A DNA stretch of 64,000 nucleotides from Sulfitobacter faviae (GTDB taxonomy: Bacteria; Pseudomonadota; Alphaproteobacteria; Rhodobacterales; Rhodobacteraceae), in the NCBI RefSeq assembly GCF_029870955.1, contig NZ_PGFQ01000001.1:372001-436000 (forward strand), read 5' to 3'. Below are positions 18,390 to 28,175 of this stretch, in pieces (the first letter of the stretch is position 1; the number at the start of each line of letters is the position of its first letter). A program made the translations under genes and the position numbers. The notes under the pieces were generated by a model. It saw only the letters and a list, made by a program, of their open reading frames with translations. It did no database searches and was not told where the DNA came from.

Positions 18390-19853
18390 TTACGGCAGAG
18401 GCGTCCACGTCCCGTGGAATTTACCCTCTTCGCTGATCCGCTCAAACCCATGCGCACCAAAGAAATCGCGCTGCGCTTGGATCATATTCGCCGTGCCCCG
18501 CGCCCGGCGCATGCTGTCATACCACGCCAGCGCCGCCGACAGCGCGGGCAGCGCGACACCGAGCAGAGCGCCCGCCGCCACCACCCGGCGCAACGCCGGA
18601 ATGCTTTCTTCCAAGCGTTTGCGCATGGCGGGGGCGAGGATCAGATGCCCGCCGGGCAATTCGCCCCGGAAGGCATCGGCAAATTCGTCCAACAACGCCG
18701 AGCGGATGATGCAGCCTGCCCGCCAAATCTCAGAAATACGCGCCATGTCGAGCGACCAGTCAAACTCCTCCGACGCCGCCGACAGGATGCGAAAGCCCTG
18801 CGCGTGGCCGATGATCCGCCCCGCCAAAAGCGCCATCTCAAGATCCGCCACCTCGGGCAGCGGCGCGTCCTGCACGCCTTCGGGTAACAGCGGCTCGGCC
18901 ATTTCGCGCACAGCCTTCTCGCTCGACCATCCGCGCGCGCCGACGGCGGCTTCGATGGTATTGGCCGATTGCCCCATCTTGAGCGCTTCGATCAAGGTCC
19001 AACGCCCGGTGCCCTTTTGCCCGGCCTGATCGCGGATCACATCGACCATCGGCGTCCCGGTCTGGGTGTCGACCGACAAAAGCGCCGCGGCCGAGACTTC
19101 GATCAGATAGGAGTTCAGCGGCCCTTTGCGCCAATCGGCAAAGAGGTTGCCAATTTCCACCGCGCCCTGCCCGCCGGCATCGCGCAGCAGGCCGTAGACT
19201 TCGGCGATCATCTGCATGTCGGCATATTCGATGCCGTTATGCACCGTTTTGACAAAATGCCCCGCCCCGTCGGGGCCGAGATGCGCCACGCAAGGCGTGC
19301 CCTCGAATTGCGCGGCAATCTTCTCGGCCATCGGTTTGAACTGGGTCCAAGAATGCGCGCTGCCGCCGACCATCATCGACGGACCATTGCGCGCCCCGGC
19401 CTCGCCACCCGACACGCCCATGCCGACGAAATGCAGCCCCGTGCCTTCGAGTTCGGCACTGCGGCGGCGGGTGTCGTGGAAATCGGCGTTGCCGCCGTCG
19501 ATCAAAGTGTCGCCCTCATCCAGCAGCGGTTTGATCGCCTCGATCATCGCATCGACCGGCGCGCCGGAGGGGATCATGAAAAGAATGCTGCGCGGGCGGG
19601 CGATGGCGGCGACGAACTCCTCAAGCTGCTCAGCCCCGATCAGGCGCTCGGCCAGCGGTCCGGCCTCATCAAGGAACGGCGCGATCCAATCGGCCTCGCG
19701 GTTGCTCACCGCCACAGTAAATCCATTATCGGCCAAGTTCAGCGCCAGTGCCGAGCCCATGGTGCCCAGACCGTATACCCCGATATCGGCGCCTGCGCCC
19801 TGTGCCGCGCCCCGTCCGCCTGCGTGCCAGTTGCCATAACGATCATGCCTCAT
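18390..19853 (-). CDS. gnd: 6-phosphogluconate dehydrogenase, decarboxylating
   Basis: Pentose phosphate pathway enzyme oxidising 6-phosphogluconate to ribulose 5-phosphate with NADP. The 487-residue protein has the Rossmann loop GLGTMGSALALNLADNGF, the substrate motif GMGVSGGEAGARNGPSMM and the catalytic-helix signature KTVHNGIEYADMQ. ATG 19853 is chosen; the open frame runs a further 170 codons antisense to the Nudix gene, which is not credible. The N-terminus has about 22 extra residues (RYGNWHAGGRG) before the Rossmann strand, so a later start is conceivable. Confidence 0.96.
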   Translation of the reverse strand: MRHDRYGNWHAGGRGAAQGAGADIGVYGLGTMGSALALNLADNGFTVAVSNREADWIAPFLDEAGPLAERLIGAEQLEEFVAAIARPRSILFMIPSGAPVDAMIEAIKPLLDEGDTLIDGGNADFHDTRRRSAELEGTGLHFVGMGVSGGEAGARNGPSMMVGGSAHSWTQFKPMAEKIAAQFEGTPCVAHLGPDGAGHFVKTVHNGIEYADMQMIAEVYGLLRDAGGQGAVEIGNLFADWRKGPLNSYLIEVSAAALLSVDTQTGTPMVDVIRDQAGQKGTGRWTLIEALKMGQSANTIEAAVGARGWSSEKAVREMAEPLLPEGVQDAPLPEVADLEMALLAGRIIGHAQGFRILSAASEEFDWSLDMARISEIWRAGCIIRSALLDEFADAFRGELPGGHLILAPAMRKRLEESIPALRRVVAAGALLGVALPALSAALAWYDSMRRARGTANMIQAQRDFFGAHGFERISEEGKFHGTWTPLP

Positions 19854-19973
19854 TTCTAGCCTGTCATACTGCCAAGCCCGCCCATCCGGCAGGCCGCAGT
19901 TTGATTTGCGTTCGGGAAGACTATATAATGTGCGGATAACAAGAAAAACACCCGACCGAGGCATAGTTCTGTA

Positions 19974-20435
19974 ATGACACAAGTATTTAGACGCGCATGG
20001 GAGGATATGGTCCTTCCTATTTTTAAACGTCCCCGCCGTGTGCAGGTTGCCGCCCTGTGCTACCGCGACACCGAGGCGGGTAAAAAGGTCCTGCTGATCA
20101 CCAGCCGCGACACGGGCCGCTGGATTTTGCCCAAGGGCTGGCCGATCGACGGGTTGGACGGCGCCGGAGCCGCCTTGCAAGAAGCATGGGAAGAGGCCGG
20201 GGTGACGAAAGCCGATATCGAATCCGATCCGATGGGTATTTTCGACTATGACAAGGGCCTCGGCGAAGGATTGACCGTGCCCGTGACCACACAGGTCTAC
20301 CTCACCCGCGTGCGCGATCTGAGCGAGGAATACCCCGAAGCGGGCATGCGCAAACGCGCGTGGTTCACCCCGCAAGAGGCATCGGAACTCGTGGATGAGC
20401 CTGATCTTAAAGCAATCTTATCCGCCTTCCATTAA
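19974..20435 (+). CDS. Nudix hydrolase
   Basis: Small (153 residues) Nudix pyrophosphohydrolase resembling the diphosphoinositol-polyphosphate/diadenosine-polyphosphate type. The core reads WILPKGWPIDGL followed by LQEAWEEAGV. Compared with the consensus box GX5EX7REUXEEXGU, the first Glu is Leu and the Arg is Gln, while the metal-binding EAWEEAG core is kept. The C-terminal WFTPQEASEL is typical. Substrate unknown. It is divergent from gnd with about 120 bases between. Confidence 0.88.
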   Translation: MTQVFRRAWEDMVLPIFKRPRRVQVAALCYRDTEAGKKVLLITSRDTGRWILPKGWPIDGLDGAGAALQEAWEEAGVTKADIESDPMGIFDYDKGLGEGLTVPVTTQVYLTRVRDLSEEYPEAGMRKRAWFTPQEASELVDEPDLKAILSAFH

Positions 20436-20443
20436 GCCCCTTC

Positions 20444-20467
20444 GGCACCGGGCCGCTGTCCGGTGCC
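20444..20467 (+). terminator. Hairpin after the Nudix gene (possible terminator)
   Basis: Perfect 8-base stem GGCACCGG/CCGGTGCC with an 8-base loop, 8 bases after the stop. There is no T run, so intrinsic termination is uncertain. Confidence 0.4.
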
Positions 20468-20593
20468 ATATCCCCCCTGCCCCATTGCCGCCCCTGCCCG
20501 TTTCGGGATGTTACAATTTTGTGACAGGGTGACTTGCGCCCTCGGTAGCCTTATGTCACCCCCCTGAACGTTAGGATCGGAGATCATACAGGA

Positions 20594-22074
20594 ATGGCAA
20601 CGGAACCGCAGGGCAGCCAGTGGAAGACACTGGACAAGGACCTCAACCGCATTTCGCAAGTCGAACTGGCCGCGACCTATGTCGCCCGCCCCCTCGTGGC
20701 GCCGGGCATCGCGCTGGCCTTTATCGTGGTGGCAGGTGCCGTTGCGGCGGTAATCTTCGGGCAACAGCCCTCCAGCTTTGTCGTGATCGCCGCGGCGGTC
20801 TTTGGCGCCTATATGGCGGTGAACATCGGCGCGAATGACGTGGCCAACAACATGGGCCCCGCCGTGGGGGCTAATGCGCTGACCATGGGCGGCGCCATCG
20901 TTATCGCGGCCTTGTGCGAATCCGCCGGGGCCTTGCTGGCGGGGGCGATGTCGTCTCGACCATTTCCAAGGGCATCATCGACCCGGCGAGTGTCGCGGAC
21001 ACGCGCATCTTCATATGGGCGATGATGGCGGCGCTGGTCTCCTCCGCGCTCTGGGTCAACCTTGCCACATGGGTCGGCGCGCCGGTCTCGACCACCCATT
21101 CGGTCGTCGGCGGGGTCATGGGCGCGGGGATCGCGGCAGCGGGCCTTGGCGCGGTGAACTGGAGCTCGATGAGCATGATCGCCGCAAGCTGGGTGATCTC
21201 GCCCGTATTGGGCGGCGCCGTAGCGGCGATGTTCTTGGCCTTTATCAAGGCGCGCATCCTCTACCAAGATGACAAGATCGCCGCTTCGCGCACTTGGGTG
21301 CCGGTGCTGGTGGGGCTAATGGCCGGGGTCTTTGCCGCCTATCTGGCGCTCAAGGGTCTCAAAAAGATCATCAGCATCGATATGCCGGTCGCCCTGATCA
21401 TCGGGCTTGTAACCGGGCTGGTGGTCTATGCCATCTCCGCCCCGCTGATCCGGCGCGCCTCGGAAGGGATGGAGAACCGCAACCGCTCGGTCAAAACGCT
21501 CTTTGGCCTGCCGCTGGTCCTCTCTGCCGCGCTGCTCAGCTTTGCCCATGGGGCCAACGACGTGGCCAATGCGGTCGGCCCGCTGGCGGCAATCGTCCAT
21601 GCGACCGAGTTCGGCGGTTTCGAGGATAAGGTGAGCATTCCCACATGGGTGATGATCATCGGGGCCTTCGGCATCTCCTTCGGTCTGTTCCTGTTCGGGC
21701 CGAAACTGATCCGCATGGTCGGCAGCCAGATCACCAAACTGAACCCGATGCGCGCCTATTGCGTGGCGCTTTCGGCGGCGATCACGGTGATCGTGGCAAG
21801 CTGGCTCGGCCTGCCTGTGTCCTCCACCCATATCGCTGTGGGCGGGGTCTTTGGCGTGGGCTTTTACCGTGAATGGCATATGGAGCGCCGCCTGCGCCGG
21901 ATCGGGGCCAAGACCGGTGAGGTCAAGCGTATCGCCAAGGAAGAGCGCCGCCGCCGCAAGCTGGTGCGCCGCTCGCATTTCATGACCATCGTCGCGGCTT
22001 GGGTGATCACCGTGCCCGCAGCAGCGCTGCTCTCTGGCATCGTCTTTTGGGTGCTGAACGCCTTCGTAAACTAA
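20594..22074 (+). CDS. pitA: Inorganic phosphate permease, PiT family (frameshifted in this sequence)
   Basis: Low-affinity phosphate (metal-phosphate) symporter with about ten membrane helices. Both duplicated PiT motifs are present: GANDVANNMGPAVGA in the first half and GANDVANAVGPLAA in the second, plus VSTTHSVVGGVMGAG. The frame breaks after ALLAG; one added G in the run at 20941-20945 restores ALLAGGDVVSTISKG and about 493 residues. ATG 20594 begins a hydrophilic tail followed by the first helix. No accessory PhoU-like gene is adjacent. Confidence 0.9.
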
Positions 22075-22093
22075 GGTCAGGCGCGGGCGCGCC

Positions 22094-23128
22094 TCACCCC
22101 TCTTGCCGGTCCTGCCCTGCCGCCATTTCGGCCCGCAGGGCGGTGACCGGCAAATGCGGCAGCCCTTCATCCGCAAGCTCTGCCCAGCCCATCACCCGCA
22201 GCACCATATCCGTCACCGGCGTCGCGCGGCCAAGCGCCCTTGCGCGGCGCTGCACCTCGCCTTGGAGCGCGTCGATCTCGGTCGGGCGGCGGGCGGCGAG
22301 GTCTTGCGCCATGGAGGTCCGTGCCTGCGGGTCGATCTGCAACATGGTGGCGGCGACGCGGGTAAAAATCAGCGTCGGCAGGCGCAGGAGTGTCGGCACC
22401 AGCCGCGCCGGGATCGGCGTGGTCATGGCGGGGCGGATCTTGTCGGCGCGCAGGACCGCCAGCGCCTCGGCCCATTGATCGGCCATCAGACGCCGCCACG
22501 CCCGATCCTGCAACTGCGCTTGGAGCGGCAAGCCGCTCAGCGCATTCAGGGCGTTGTTGAGGTTCATCAGAAACTTGCCCCATTGCAGGGCGGTGATATC
22601 GGCGCGTTCCTCTACCTTCAGGTCCGGCAGCGAGAGGCGCGCGGCCAGATCAGCCGGGCCCGCCTCGATCACCAGATCGCCCGAGCTTGCCCGGTGATAG
22701 CAGCCCTGCCCCATGGCCACGACGTTGAACGGCACCAGCCCCGCGCGCAGATCATGCTGCGGCAGGTGCCGGGCCAAGGCCGCGCGGTTGCCCATGCCGT
22801 TTTGCAGGCTGATGACCTGCACGCCCGGCGCGCTGTGGTGGGCGATCAGCCGGGCCATGTCTTCGGTGTCGCGCGATTTGACCGTGACCAGCACGATATC
22901 GGCATCGCGCAGGCAGGTCTCATCCCCCGCAAGGTTCAGATCATCCGGCGAGAGGTAGCGCGCCATGCCGCCGAAATCCGTCAGGGTCAGCCCATGGGTG
23001 CGGATTTCGGCCTGAATGCGGGGCCGCGCCAGCAGGGTCACAGCATGGCCCGCCCCGGCCAGCAGCCCGCCGACAAAGCAGCCCACCGCCCCCGCGCCCG
23101 CAACAACGATGCGGGGGCCGTCGCTCAT
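22094..23128 (-). CDS. panE: 2-dehydropantoate 2-reductase family protein
   Basis: NADPH-dependent ketopantoate reductase-like enzyme of 344 residues. The N-terminal Rossmann loop is [20 protein letters not shown]; the catalytic region has SLQNGMGN and the Lys in [15 protein letters not shown]. Several paralogues of this family act on other substrates, so pantothenate synthesis is likely but not certain. The ATG at 23128 overlaps the argF stop (ATGA), which fixes the start and places it in the argD-argF-panE transcript. Confidence 0.85.
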   Translation of the reverse strand: MSDGPRIVVAGAGAVGCFVGGLLAGAGHAVTLLARPRIQAEIRTHGLTLTDFGGMARYLSPDDLNLAGDETCLRDADIVLVTVKSRDTEDMARLIAHHSAPGVQVISLQNGMGNRAALARHLPQHDLRAGLVPFNVVAMGQGCYHRASSGDLVIEAGPADLAARLSLPDLKVEERADITALQWGKFLMNLNNALNALSGLPLQAQLQDRAWRRLMADQWAEALAVLRADKIRPAMTTPIPARLVPTLLRLPTLIFTRVAATMLQIDPQARTSMAQDLAARRPTEIDALQGEVQRRARALGRATPVTDMVLRVMGWAELADEGLPHLPVTALRAEMAAGQDRQEG

Positions 23129-24030
23129 GCGCCCAGACACCAGCGCATGACGGCTTTCTGCGCGTGCAGACGGTTCTCGGCCTCGTCAAAGATCACCGAA
23201 TGCGGCCCATCCATGACCGAGCTTGTCGCCTCGTCATCGCGGTGCGCGGGCAGGCAATGCATGAAAAGCGCATCCGGCTTCGCCAGCGCCATCAGCGCAT
23301 CGTTCACCTGATAGCCGCGCAGCTGATTGTGCCGCCGCTCCCGCGCCGATTGCGGATCATGCATGCTGACCCAAGTGTCGGTGACCACCAGATCGGCGCC
23401 CTCCACGGCCTTCTGGGGGTCGCGCTCGGTGGTATAAAGCCCGTCGAGCGCGCGCTCGGGGTCGAGCGGCTCAGGCCCGGTGAAGACAAGATCGAAGTCG
23501 AACTGCTTGGCCGCATGGGCGAAACTGGCAAAGACGTTGTTGCCGTCGCCCGACCAGACCACCTTGCGCCCTTTGATCGGGCCGCGGTGTTCTTCAAAGG
23601 TCTGAATGTCGGCCATGATCTGACAGGGATGCGTGCGGTTGGTCAGCCCGTTGATCACCGGAACGGAGGCATATTCCGCCATCTCCAGCAGGGTCTGCTC
23701 CTCAAAAGTGCGGATCATGATCATATCGACATAGCGCGACAGCACGCGGGCGGTGTCGGCGATGGTCTCCCCATGGCCAAGCTGCATATCGGCGCCCGAA
23801 AGCACCATCGTCTGCCCGCCCATCTGACGCACGCCCACGTCGAAGGAGACACGCGTCCGGGTCGAGGGTTTCTCAAAAATCAGCGCGACCATGTGATCTT
23901 TCAACGGCTGGTCATCATCCGGCGCGCCGCGCGGGCGGCCATTGCGCGCGGCTTTCATGGCGGCGGCATTGTCGATGATCTGCCGCAGATCGGCGGGGTC
24001 GGTTTGGTGGATATCGAGGAAATGGTTCAT
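23125..24030 (-). CDS. argF: Ornithine carbamoyltransferase
   Basis: Makes citrulline from ornithine and carbamoyl phosphate in arginine synthesis. The 301-residue protein shows the carbamoyl-phosphate motif [21 protein letters not shown] and the ornithine-binding/catalytic [15 protein letters not shown] 24030 (MNHFLDIHQ) is the family-consistent start. It lies 73 bases after argD in the same direction and overlaps panE by 4 bases. Confidence 0.97.
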   Translation of the reverse strand: MNHFLDIHQTDPADLRQIIDNAAAMKAARNGRPRGAPDDDQPLKDHMVALIFEKPSTRTRVSFDVGVRQMGGQTMVLSGADMQLGHGETIADTARVLSRYVDMIMIRTFEEQTLLEMAEYASVPVINGLTNRTHPCQIMADIQTFEEHRGPIKGRKVVWSGDGNNVFASFAHAAKQFDFDLVFTGPEPLDPERALDGLYTTERDPQKAVEGADLVVTDTWVSMHDPQSARERRHNQLRGYQVNDALMALAKPDALFMHCLPAHRDDEATSSVMDGPHSVIFDEAENRLHAQKAVMRWCLGA

Positions 24031-24103
24031 CTGTCGTCTCTGTCTTGCGGGGTCCAAGGCCACGGCCTTGAAAGCCCGAGGAATGTTTTGGGGTGAATGG
24101 CGC

Positions 24104-25279
24104 TCAGGCCGGGGTCAGGTCACGCGCGATGGCGTCAAGGCGGGTCACCGCCTCGGCAATCTCATCGTCGGAAATGGTCAGCGGCGGCAGCAGGCGGATC
24201 ACATTGTCGGCGGCGGGCACGGTGATCAGCTCATGGGCATAGCCCGAGGTGACCACATCGGCATTCGCCACTTTGCATTTCAGCCCCAGCATCAGCCCCG
24301 CGCCGCGCACCTCTTCAAAGACCTCCGGGTGCTCAGCAACCAGCCCTTCGAGACGTTGACGCAGCAGCCCCGCCTTGCGGCTCACCTCGGCCAGAAAGGC
24401 CGCGTCGGCCACCACATCCAGCACGGCGCAGCCCACGGCACAGCCCAGCGGGTTGCCACCATAGGTCGAGCCATGGGTGCCTGCGGTCATGCCCGAGGCC
24501 GCCTTTTCCGTGGCCAGCACCGCGCCCAGCGGAAAGCCCCCGCCGATGCCCTTGGCGACCATCATGATGTCGGGGGTGATCCCGGCCCATTCATGGGCAA
24601 AGAGCCGCCCGGTCCGGCCCACGCCGCATTGCACCTCATCGCAAATCAGCAAAAGCCCATGGGCGTCGCAAAGCGCGCGCATCTGTTGCAACTCGGCATC
24701 CGGCACGGCGCGGATACCGCCTTCGCCCTGTACCGGCTCAACCATGATGGCGGCGGTCTTGTCGGTGATGGCGGCCTCAAGTGCGGCGCTGTCGCCAAGG
24801 TTGAGATGCACGAAACCCGGCAGTTGCGGGCCGAAGCCTTTGGTCATCTTCTCAGACCCCGCCGCCGCGATCCCGGCGGAAGAGCGGCCGTGAAAGGCCC
24901 CGTTGAAGGCGATGATCTCGACCCGCTCGGGCTGGCCCGCCTCATAGAAATACTTGCGCGCCATCTTCACCGCCAATTCGCAGGCCTCGGTCCCCGAATT
25001 GCAAAAGAAGGCTGTGTCGGCAAAGGTCTCGGCCACCAGCCGGTCGGCCAGCGCCTCTTGCTGCGGAATGTGGTAGAGGTTCGAGGTATGCCACAGCGCC
25101 TGCGCCTGATCGGTCAGCGCCTTCACCAGCGCCGGATGCGCATGGCCAAGCGCATTTACCGCGATCCCCGCGCCCAGATCAAGAAAACGTCGCCCATCCG
25201 CCTCGATCAGCCAAGTGCCTTCGCCTTTGACGAAGGTCAAAGGAGCGCGATTATAGGTTGGCAGAACGGAAGGGATCAT
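24104..25279 (-). CDS. argD: Acetylornithine aminotransferase
   Basis: PLP enzyme converting N-acetylglutamate semialdehyde to N-acetylornithine (family members can also act on succinyl-diaminopimelate). The 391-residue class III aminotransferase has the PLP lysine in [15 protein letters not shown], the Asp in [12 protein letters not shown] and [14 protein letters not shown] near the phosphate site. ATG 25279 ([13 protein letters not shown]) is the usual family start. It is followed by argF in one operon. Confidence 0.96.
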   Translation of the reverse strand: MIPSVLPTYNRAPLTFVKGEGTWLIEADGRRFLDLGAGIAVNALGHAHPALVKALTDQAQALWHTSNLYHIPQQEALADRLVAETFADTAFFCNSGTEACELAVKMARKYFYEAGQPERVEIIAFNGAFHGRSSAGIAAAGSEKMTKGFGPQLPGFVHLNLGDSAALEAAITDKTAAIMVEPVQGEGGIRAVPDAELQQMRALCDAHGLLLICDEVQCGVGRTGRLFAHEWAGITPDIMMVAKGIGGGFPLGAVLATEKAASGMTAGTHGSTYGGNPLGCAVGCAVLDVVADAAFLAEVSRKAGLLRQRLEGLVAEHPEVFEEVRGAGLMLGLKCKVANADVVTSGYAHELITVPAADNVIRLLPPLTISDDEIAEAVTRLDAIARDLTPA

Positions 25280-25641
25280 CTGTTTGTCCTTGAAAGAGGG
25301 CCGTGTCACGCCGGTAAAAGGGCATGGGGCTGGCGCAGGGTCAATGGGATTTGCTTGTTTTTGAAAGGATGCAGCACGCAGGCTGCGAGATCAGGTCATC
25401 ACGCCGCCCCAAAGGGGGCACCATGTTATCGGACGAAGCGTCGTCGGATGGAATATGCGGCAGATTTGATCATGGCTCTTGCATAGCCGCCCTTCATCCC
25501 CCACGTAAAGCCCCAATCGCAGCGCCCCGTGCCCAGAGGGCATCGGCGCTTGCACCTGCGGCCCCAGAAGATAAAATGGGGGCCGATACACTGACAAAGC
25601 GGTCCGGGCTAGGGGGCCGCTTTTTAACTGGGGAACCCCGT
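25280..25641. other. Intergenic region between divergent argD and gcrA
   Basis: About 360 bases without a convincing gene; the open frame on the plus strand that continues upstream of gcrA has no family similarity. The region holds the argD promoter, and close to gcrA a terminator-like hairpin described separately. I did not see a GANTC methylation site close to the gcrA start. Confidence 0.45.
25599..25624 (+). terminator. Terminator-like hairpin in the gcrA leader
   Basis: Sequence AAGCGG, a loop of about 15 bases, then CCGCTTTTT, ending only 18 bases before the gcrA ATG. It could end a short upstream transcript or act as an attenuator of gcrA. A second short hairpin GGGGAACCCC at 25631-25640 covers the ribosome-binding region. 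Confidence 0.5.
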
Positions 25642-26262
25642 ATGTCCTGGACTGATGAGCGCGTAGAGACACTGAAAAAGATGTGGGGCGAAGGCCAGTC
25701 CGCCAGCCAGATCGCGAAGGAACTGGGTGGGGTGACGCGCAACGCCGTGATCGGCAAGGTGCACCGTCTGGGCCTGTCGAACCGCACCGCGGGCGCGCCT
25801 GCCGCCGCGGCGGCGGCGACTGCCAAGCCGGAACCCAAGGCCAAGCCCGCAGCCCCCAAGGCCGAGGCAAAGGCAAAGCCCGCCGCCAAAGCCGCGCCCG
25901 AGCCGGAGGCCGAAGCCGCCCCCGCGCCCGAAGCCGAAGAGCCCGCCGCAGCCCCGGCACCCAAGCCCAACCTGCCCGCGCGCAAGCAGATCATCCCCGC
26001 AGGCCAACCCCTGCCGCCGCAGCCGTCGGCGAATGAGATCAGCCCCGAGGCGCTTGCCAAGGTCAGCGAAGTTGAGAAGAAGGCCAAGAAGATCGGCCTG
26101 ATGGAACTGACCGAACGCACCTGCAAATGGCCCGTGGGCGACCCGGCGACCGATGATTTCTGGTTCTGCGGCCTGCCCGTGCAGCAGGGCAAACCCTATT
26201 GCGAGGCCCATGTCGGCGTCGCCTTCCAACCGATGAGCGCCCGGCGCGACCGCCGCCGCTAA
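25642..26262 (+). CDS. gcrA: GcrA cell-cycle regulator
   Basis: Alphaproteobacterial sigma70-associated regulator that acts at promoters carrying CcrM-methylated GANTC sites. The 206-residue protein has the GcrA N-terminal helix-turn-helix MSWTDERVETLKKMW, SASQIAKELGGVTRNAVIG, then a long Ala/Pro/Lys/Glu-rich linker (residues about 55-130) and the conserved C-terminal sigma-binding segment LTERTCKWPVGDP with CGLPVQQGKPYCEAH. ATG 25642 starts exactly at the family N-terminus. The linker is low complexity and longer than in Caulobacter. Confidence 0.96.
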   Translation: MSWTDERVETLKKMWGEGQSASQIAKELGGVTRNAVIGKVHRLGLSNRTAGAPAAAAAATAKPEPKAKPAAPKAEAKAKPAAKAAPEPEAEAAPAPEAEEPAAAPAPKPNLPARKQIIPAGQPLPPQPSANEISPEALAKVSEVEKKAKKIGLMELTERTCKWPVGDPATDDFWFCGLPVQQGKPYCEAHVGVAFQPMSARRDRRR

Positions 26263-26280
26263 GACCGGCGGGATAAAATG

Positions 26281-26320
26281 AAAAAAGGCGGGCGGGCCTG
26301 AGTGCCCTGCCCGCCTTTTT
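26281..26320. terminator. Bidirectional terminator between gcrA and the SseB-like gene
   Basis: Hairpin with arms GGCGGGC-GGGC and GCCC-GCCCGCC flanked by six A on the left and five T on the right, located between convergent genes, so it can serve both strands. Confidence 0.88.
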
Positions 26321-26338
26321 CTTTGCCTCAGGTCAAGA

Positions 26339-27144
26339 TCAGCGCAGCTTCGGCGGCTTCGCCGGATCGCTGCCCGGGGCCATCCGGGGCGTGTTCTGCA
26401 AAGGCTCCATCTGTGGCAGGTCAAACCGCAGGCCGACGCGGGCCAGCTTCTCGACCACCGCGTCATTGGGGCCGAAGAAGCCGACATCCATCGCCCCCGC
26501 CTCGATCCCCGAAAAGGTCAGCGCCTCGGACGCCGCGCGCACCAGCGCGTCTTGCGCGCGGGGATCGCGCCGACGAAGGCCAGCAGATGCCCGCGCCCGC
26601 CGCCGCTGTATTCGACACCGACAAGGAAGGCCCCTGCCGCCATGCCCGTGGCCGTGGCGAGCTTTGCGTCAATCGCGGCGATCAGCGTCTCAGGCAAGCC
26701 CTGCGGCGGGAACACACGGTCGATGCCCGCCTCCACCTCGCCCGGCGCATGGGCCAATGTGCTGCGCAGCCAGTCCATCGCCTCGGCAGGCAGCAGGATC
26801 TCGGACGGGGCCACGCCGATGTTCACCGCCATGCCCAAGGGCTGCCCCTCCAACATCGCGGCAATCGCACGCCCCGAGAGCGCCACATAAGGAGATGCCT
26901 CCCCCACATGGGCCGAGAGCCGCGCCGCGCGGTCGAAGACCATGACATAGCTGTCGTCAAGCAGCACCGGGCTGATCTGATCGCCCTGCGGCTCATCCTC
27001 AAGCAACATGAACAGCTCGACATCCGCGATACGCTCGTAAAAACGCAGCCGCGCCGCGTCGTCGTCAGGGGCGGAGGTCATCGCAGCATGGGCTTGGTCG
27101 AGCGGGGTCGGCTCGGTCTTGGGGTCAGTTTGGCGGTCGGTCAT
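26339..27144 (-). CDS. SseB-family protein (frameshifted in this sequence)
   Basis: Protein of about 268 residues related to the SseB domain family (enhanced serine sensitivity/secretion-associated); function unknown. The N-terminal SseB-like domain contains [24 protein letters not shown] and LPAEAMDWLRSTL. The C-terminal part with FSGIEAGAMDVGFFGP lies in another frame; one added base in the run at 26560-26563 joins VGAIPRAQDALVRAASEAL. ATG 27144 overlaps the end of the upstream glycosylase gene by 20 bases, so the two are probably one transcript. Confidence 0.75.
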
Positions 27145-27724
27145 TCATCACCTCGGACACGGCGGCGCGCAGACGGGGCAAGACCTCTTCCGCGAACCAG
27201 GGATTCTTGTTCAACCATCCGGTATTGCGCCACGACGGATGAGGCAAGGCAAAGACCCCCGGTGGATGATCCCGCCAGCCCGCCACGGCCTCGGTCACAT
27301 TGCGAAATCCGGGGAGGTGATATTTCATCGCATAGGCCCCAATCAACACCGTCAGCCGCAGATCGGGCAGCATCTCCAGCACCGGTTTGCGCCAAGTCTG
27401 CGCACAGATACGCGGCGGTGGCAGGTCGCTGCCCTTGGCGTCATAGCCCGGAAAGCAAAAGCCCATCGGCACGATGGCGACCCTGTCGCGGTCATAGAAT
27501 GTCGCCTCATCTAGCCCCAGCCAGTCGCGCAGGCGGGTGCCGGACATATCCCAAAACGGCTTGCCCGCCTCATGCACCCGCTTGCCGGGCGCTTGGCTGG
27601 CGATCAGCAGCCGCGCGCCGGGTTTAAACCAGACGATGGGCCGCGGGCGATGCTGGGTGGCGGTCACGGCGAAACGCTCGGCACAAAGGCGGCAGGCCGC
27701 CAGATCATCTCGGATATCCTTCAT
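27125..27724 (-). CDS. Uracil-DNA glycosylase family protein
   Basis: 199-residue protein of the uracil-DNA glycosylase superfamily (COG1573-like), which removes uracil or related damaged bases from DNA. Motif 1 is IASQAPGKRVHEAGKPFWD and the C-terminal loop is ALPHPSWRNTGW, with the conserved His-Pro-Ser. An N-terminal CRLC pair is present, but the four-cysteine iron-sulfur set of family 4 enzymes is not evident, so the subfamily is open. ATG 27724 (MKDIRDDLAACRLC) is the likely start; upstream extension has no similarity. Confidence 0.83.
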   Translation of the reverse strand: MKDIRDDLAACRLCAERFAVTATQHRPRPIVWFKPGARLLIASQAPGKRVHEAGKPFWDMSGTRLRDWLGLDEATFYDRDRVAIVPMGFCFPGYDAKGSDLPPPRICAQTWRKPVLEMLPDLRLTVLIGAYAMKYHLPGFRNVTEAVAGWRDHPPGVFALPHPSWRNTGWLNKNPWFAEEVLPRLRAAVSEVMNDRPPN

Positions 27725-27784
27725 GAGCAGGAGATAAGCGATAGGGCCAAAAGATAAAGGGCGGCGAGCCGTCACTTCGACAAT

Positions 27785-27822
27785 TATCGAAATAAACCTT
27801 GCATCGCGCTGACGTTTCGATA
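27785..27822. promoter_or_regulatory. Dyad upstream of arsR (candidate operator)
   Basis: Perfect 8-base inverted pair TATCGAAA (27785-27792) and TTTCGATA (27815-27822) lying 12-49 bases before the arsR start, where an autoregulatory ArsR site would be expected. The 22-base spacing is wide, so the two arms may be separate half-sites. Confidence 0.4.
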
Positions 27823-27833
27823 TTTCTAGAATC

Positions 27834-28175
27834 ATGAAACAAGAATCCTCAACCCCCGCACTCACCCTTGCCGCCAGCAGCTTTGCGGCGCTTGGATCGG
27901 AACAACGCCTTCTGGTGCTGCGCACGCTGGTGCGCGCCGGATCAGAGGGGCTGAACATCGGCACGCTGGGCGAACGCACCGGCGTGACCGGCTCGACCCT
28001 GACACATCATCTGAAACTTTTGGCCTCTGCCGGTCTGGTGAAACAGGAAAAACAAGGCCGCAGCACCATCTGCGCCGCCGTCGCCTATGAAGAAGTGCAA
28101 GCCTTGGCGAATTTCCTGCTGACCGAATGCTGCGCGGACGCAATCGACGGCTGCACGGAGCATACCCATGGCTGA
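27834..28175 (+). CDS. ArsR/SmtB-family transcription regulator
   Basis: Winged-helix metal- or metalloid-responsive repressor of 113 residues. The recognition helix region reads GERTGVTGSTLTHHLKLLA followed by the wing KQGRSTICAAV. It lacks the ELCVCD motif of classical ArsR; instead cysteines cluster at the C-terminus (ECC, then C and His-rich tail), the likely sensor site. It overlaps the downstream permease gene by 8 bases, so it almost certainly controls it. Confidence 0.9.
   Translation: MKQESSTPALTLAASSFAALGSEQRLLVLRTLVRAGSEGLNIGTLGERTGVTGSTLTHHLKLLASAGLVKQEKQGRSTICAAVAYEEVQALANFLLTECCADAIDGCTEHTHG

Noticed and set aside
19854..20375. Upstream extension of the gnd frame by about 170 codons
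   Set aside because: It is antisense to the Nudix gene and has no similarity to any 6-phosphogluconate dehydrogenase region.
20500..20590. Pho box before the phosphate permease
   Set aside because: GTGACAGGGTGAC-like words are present, but the two 7-base direct repeats with the expected spacing of a Pho box are not convincing.
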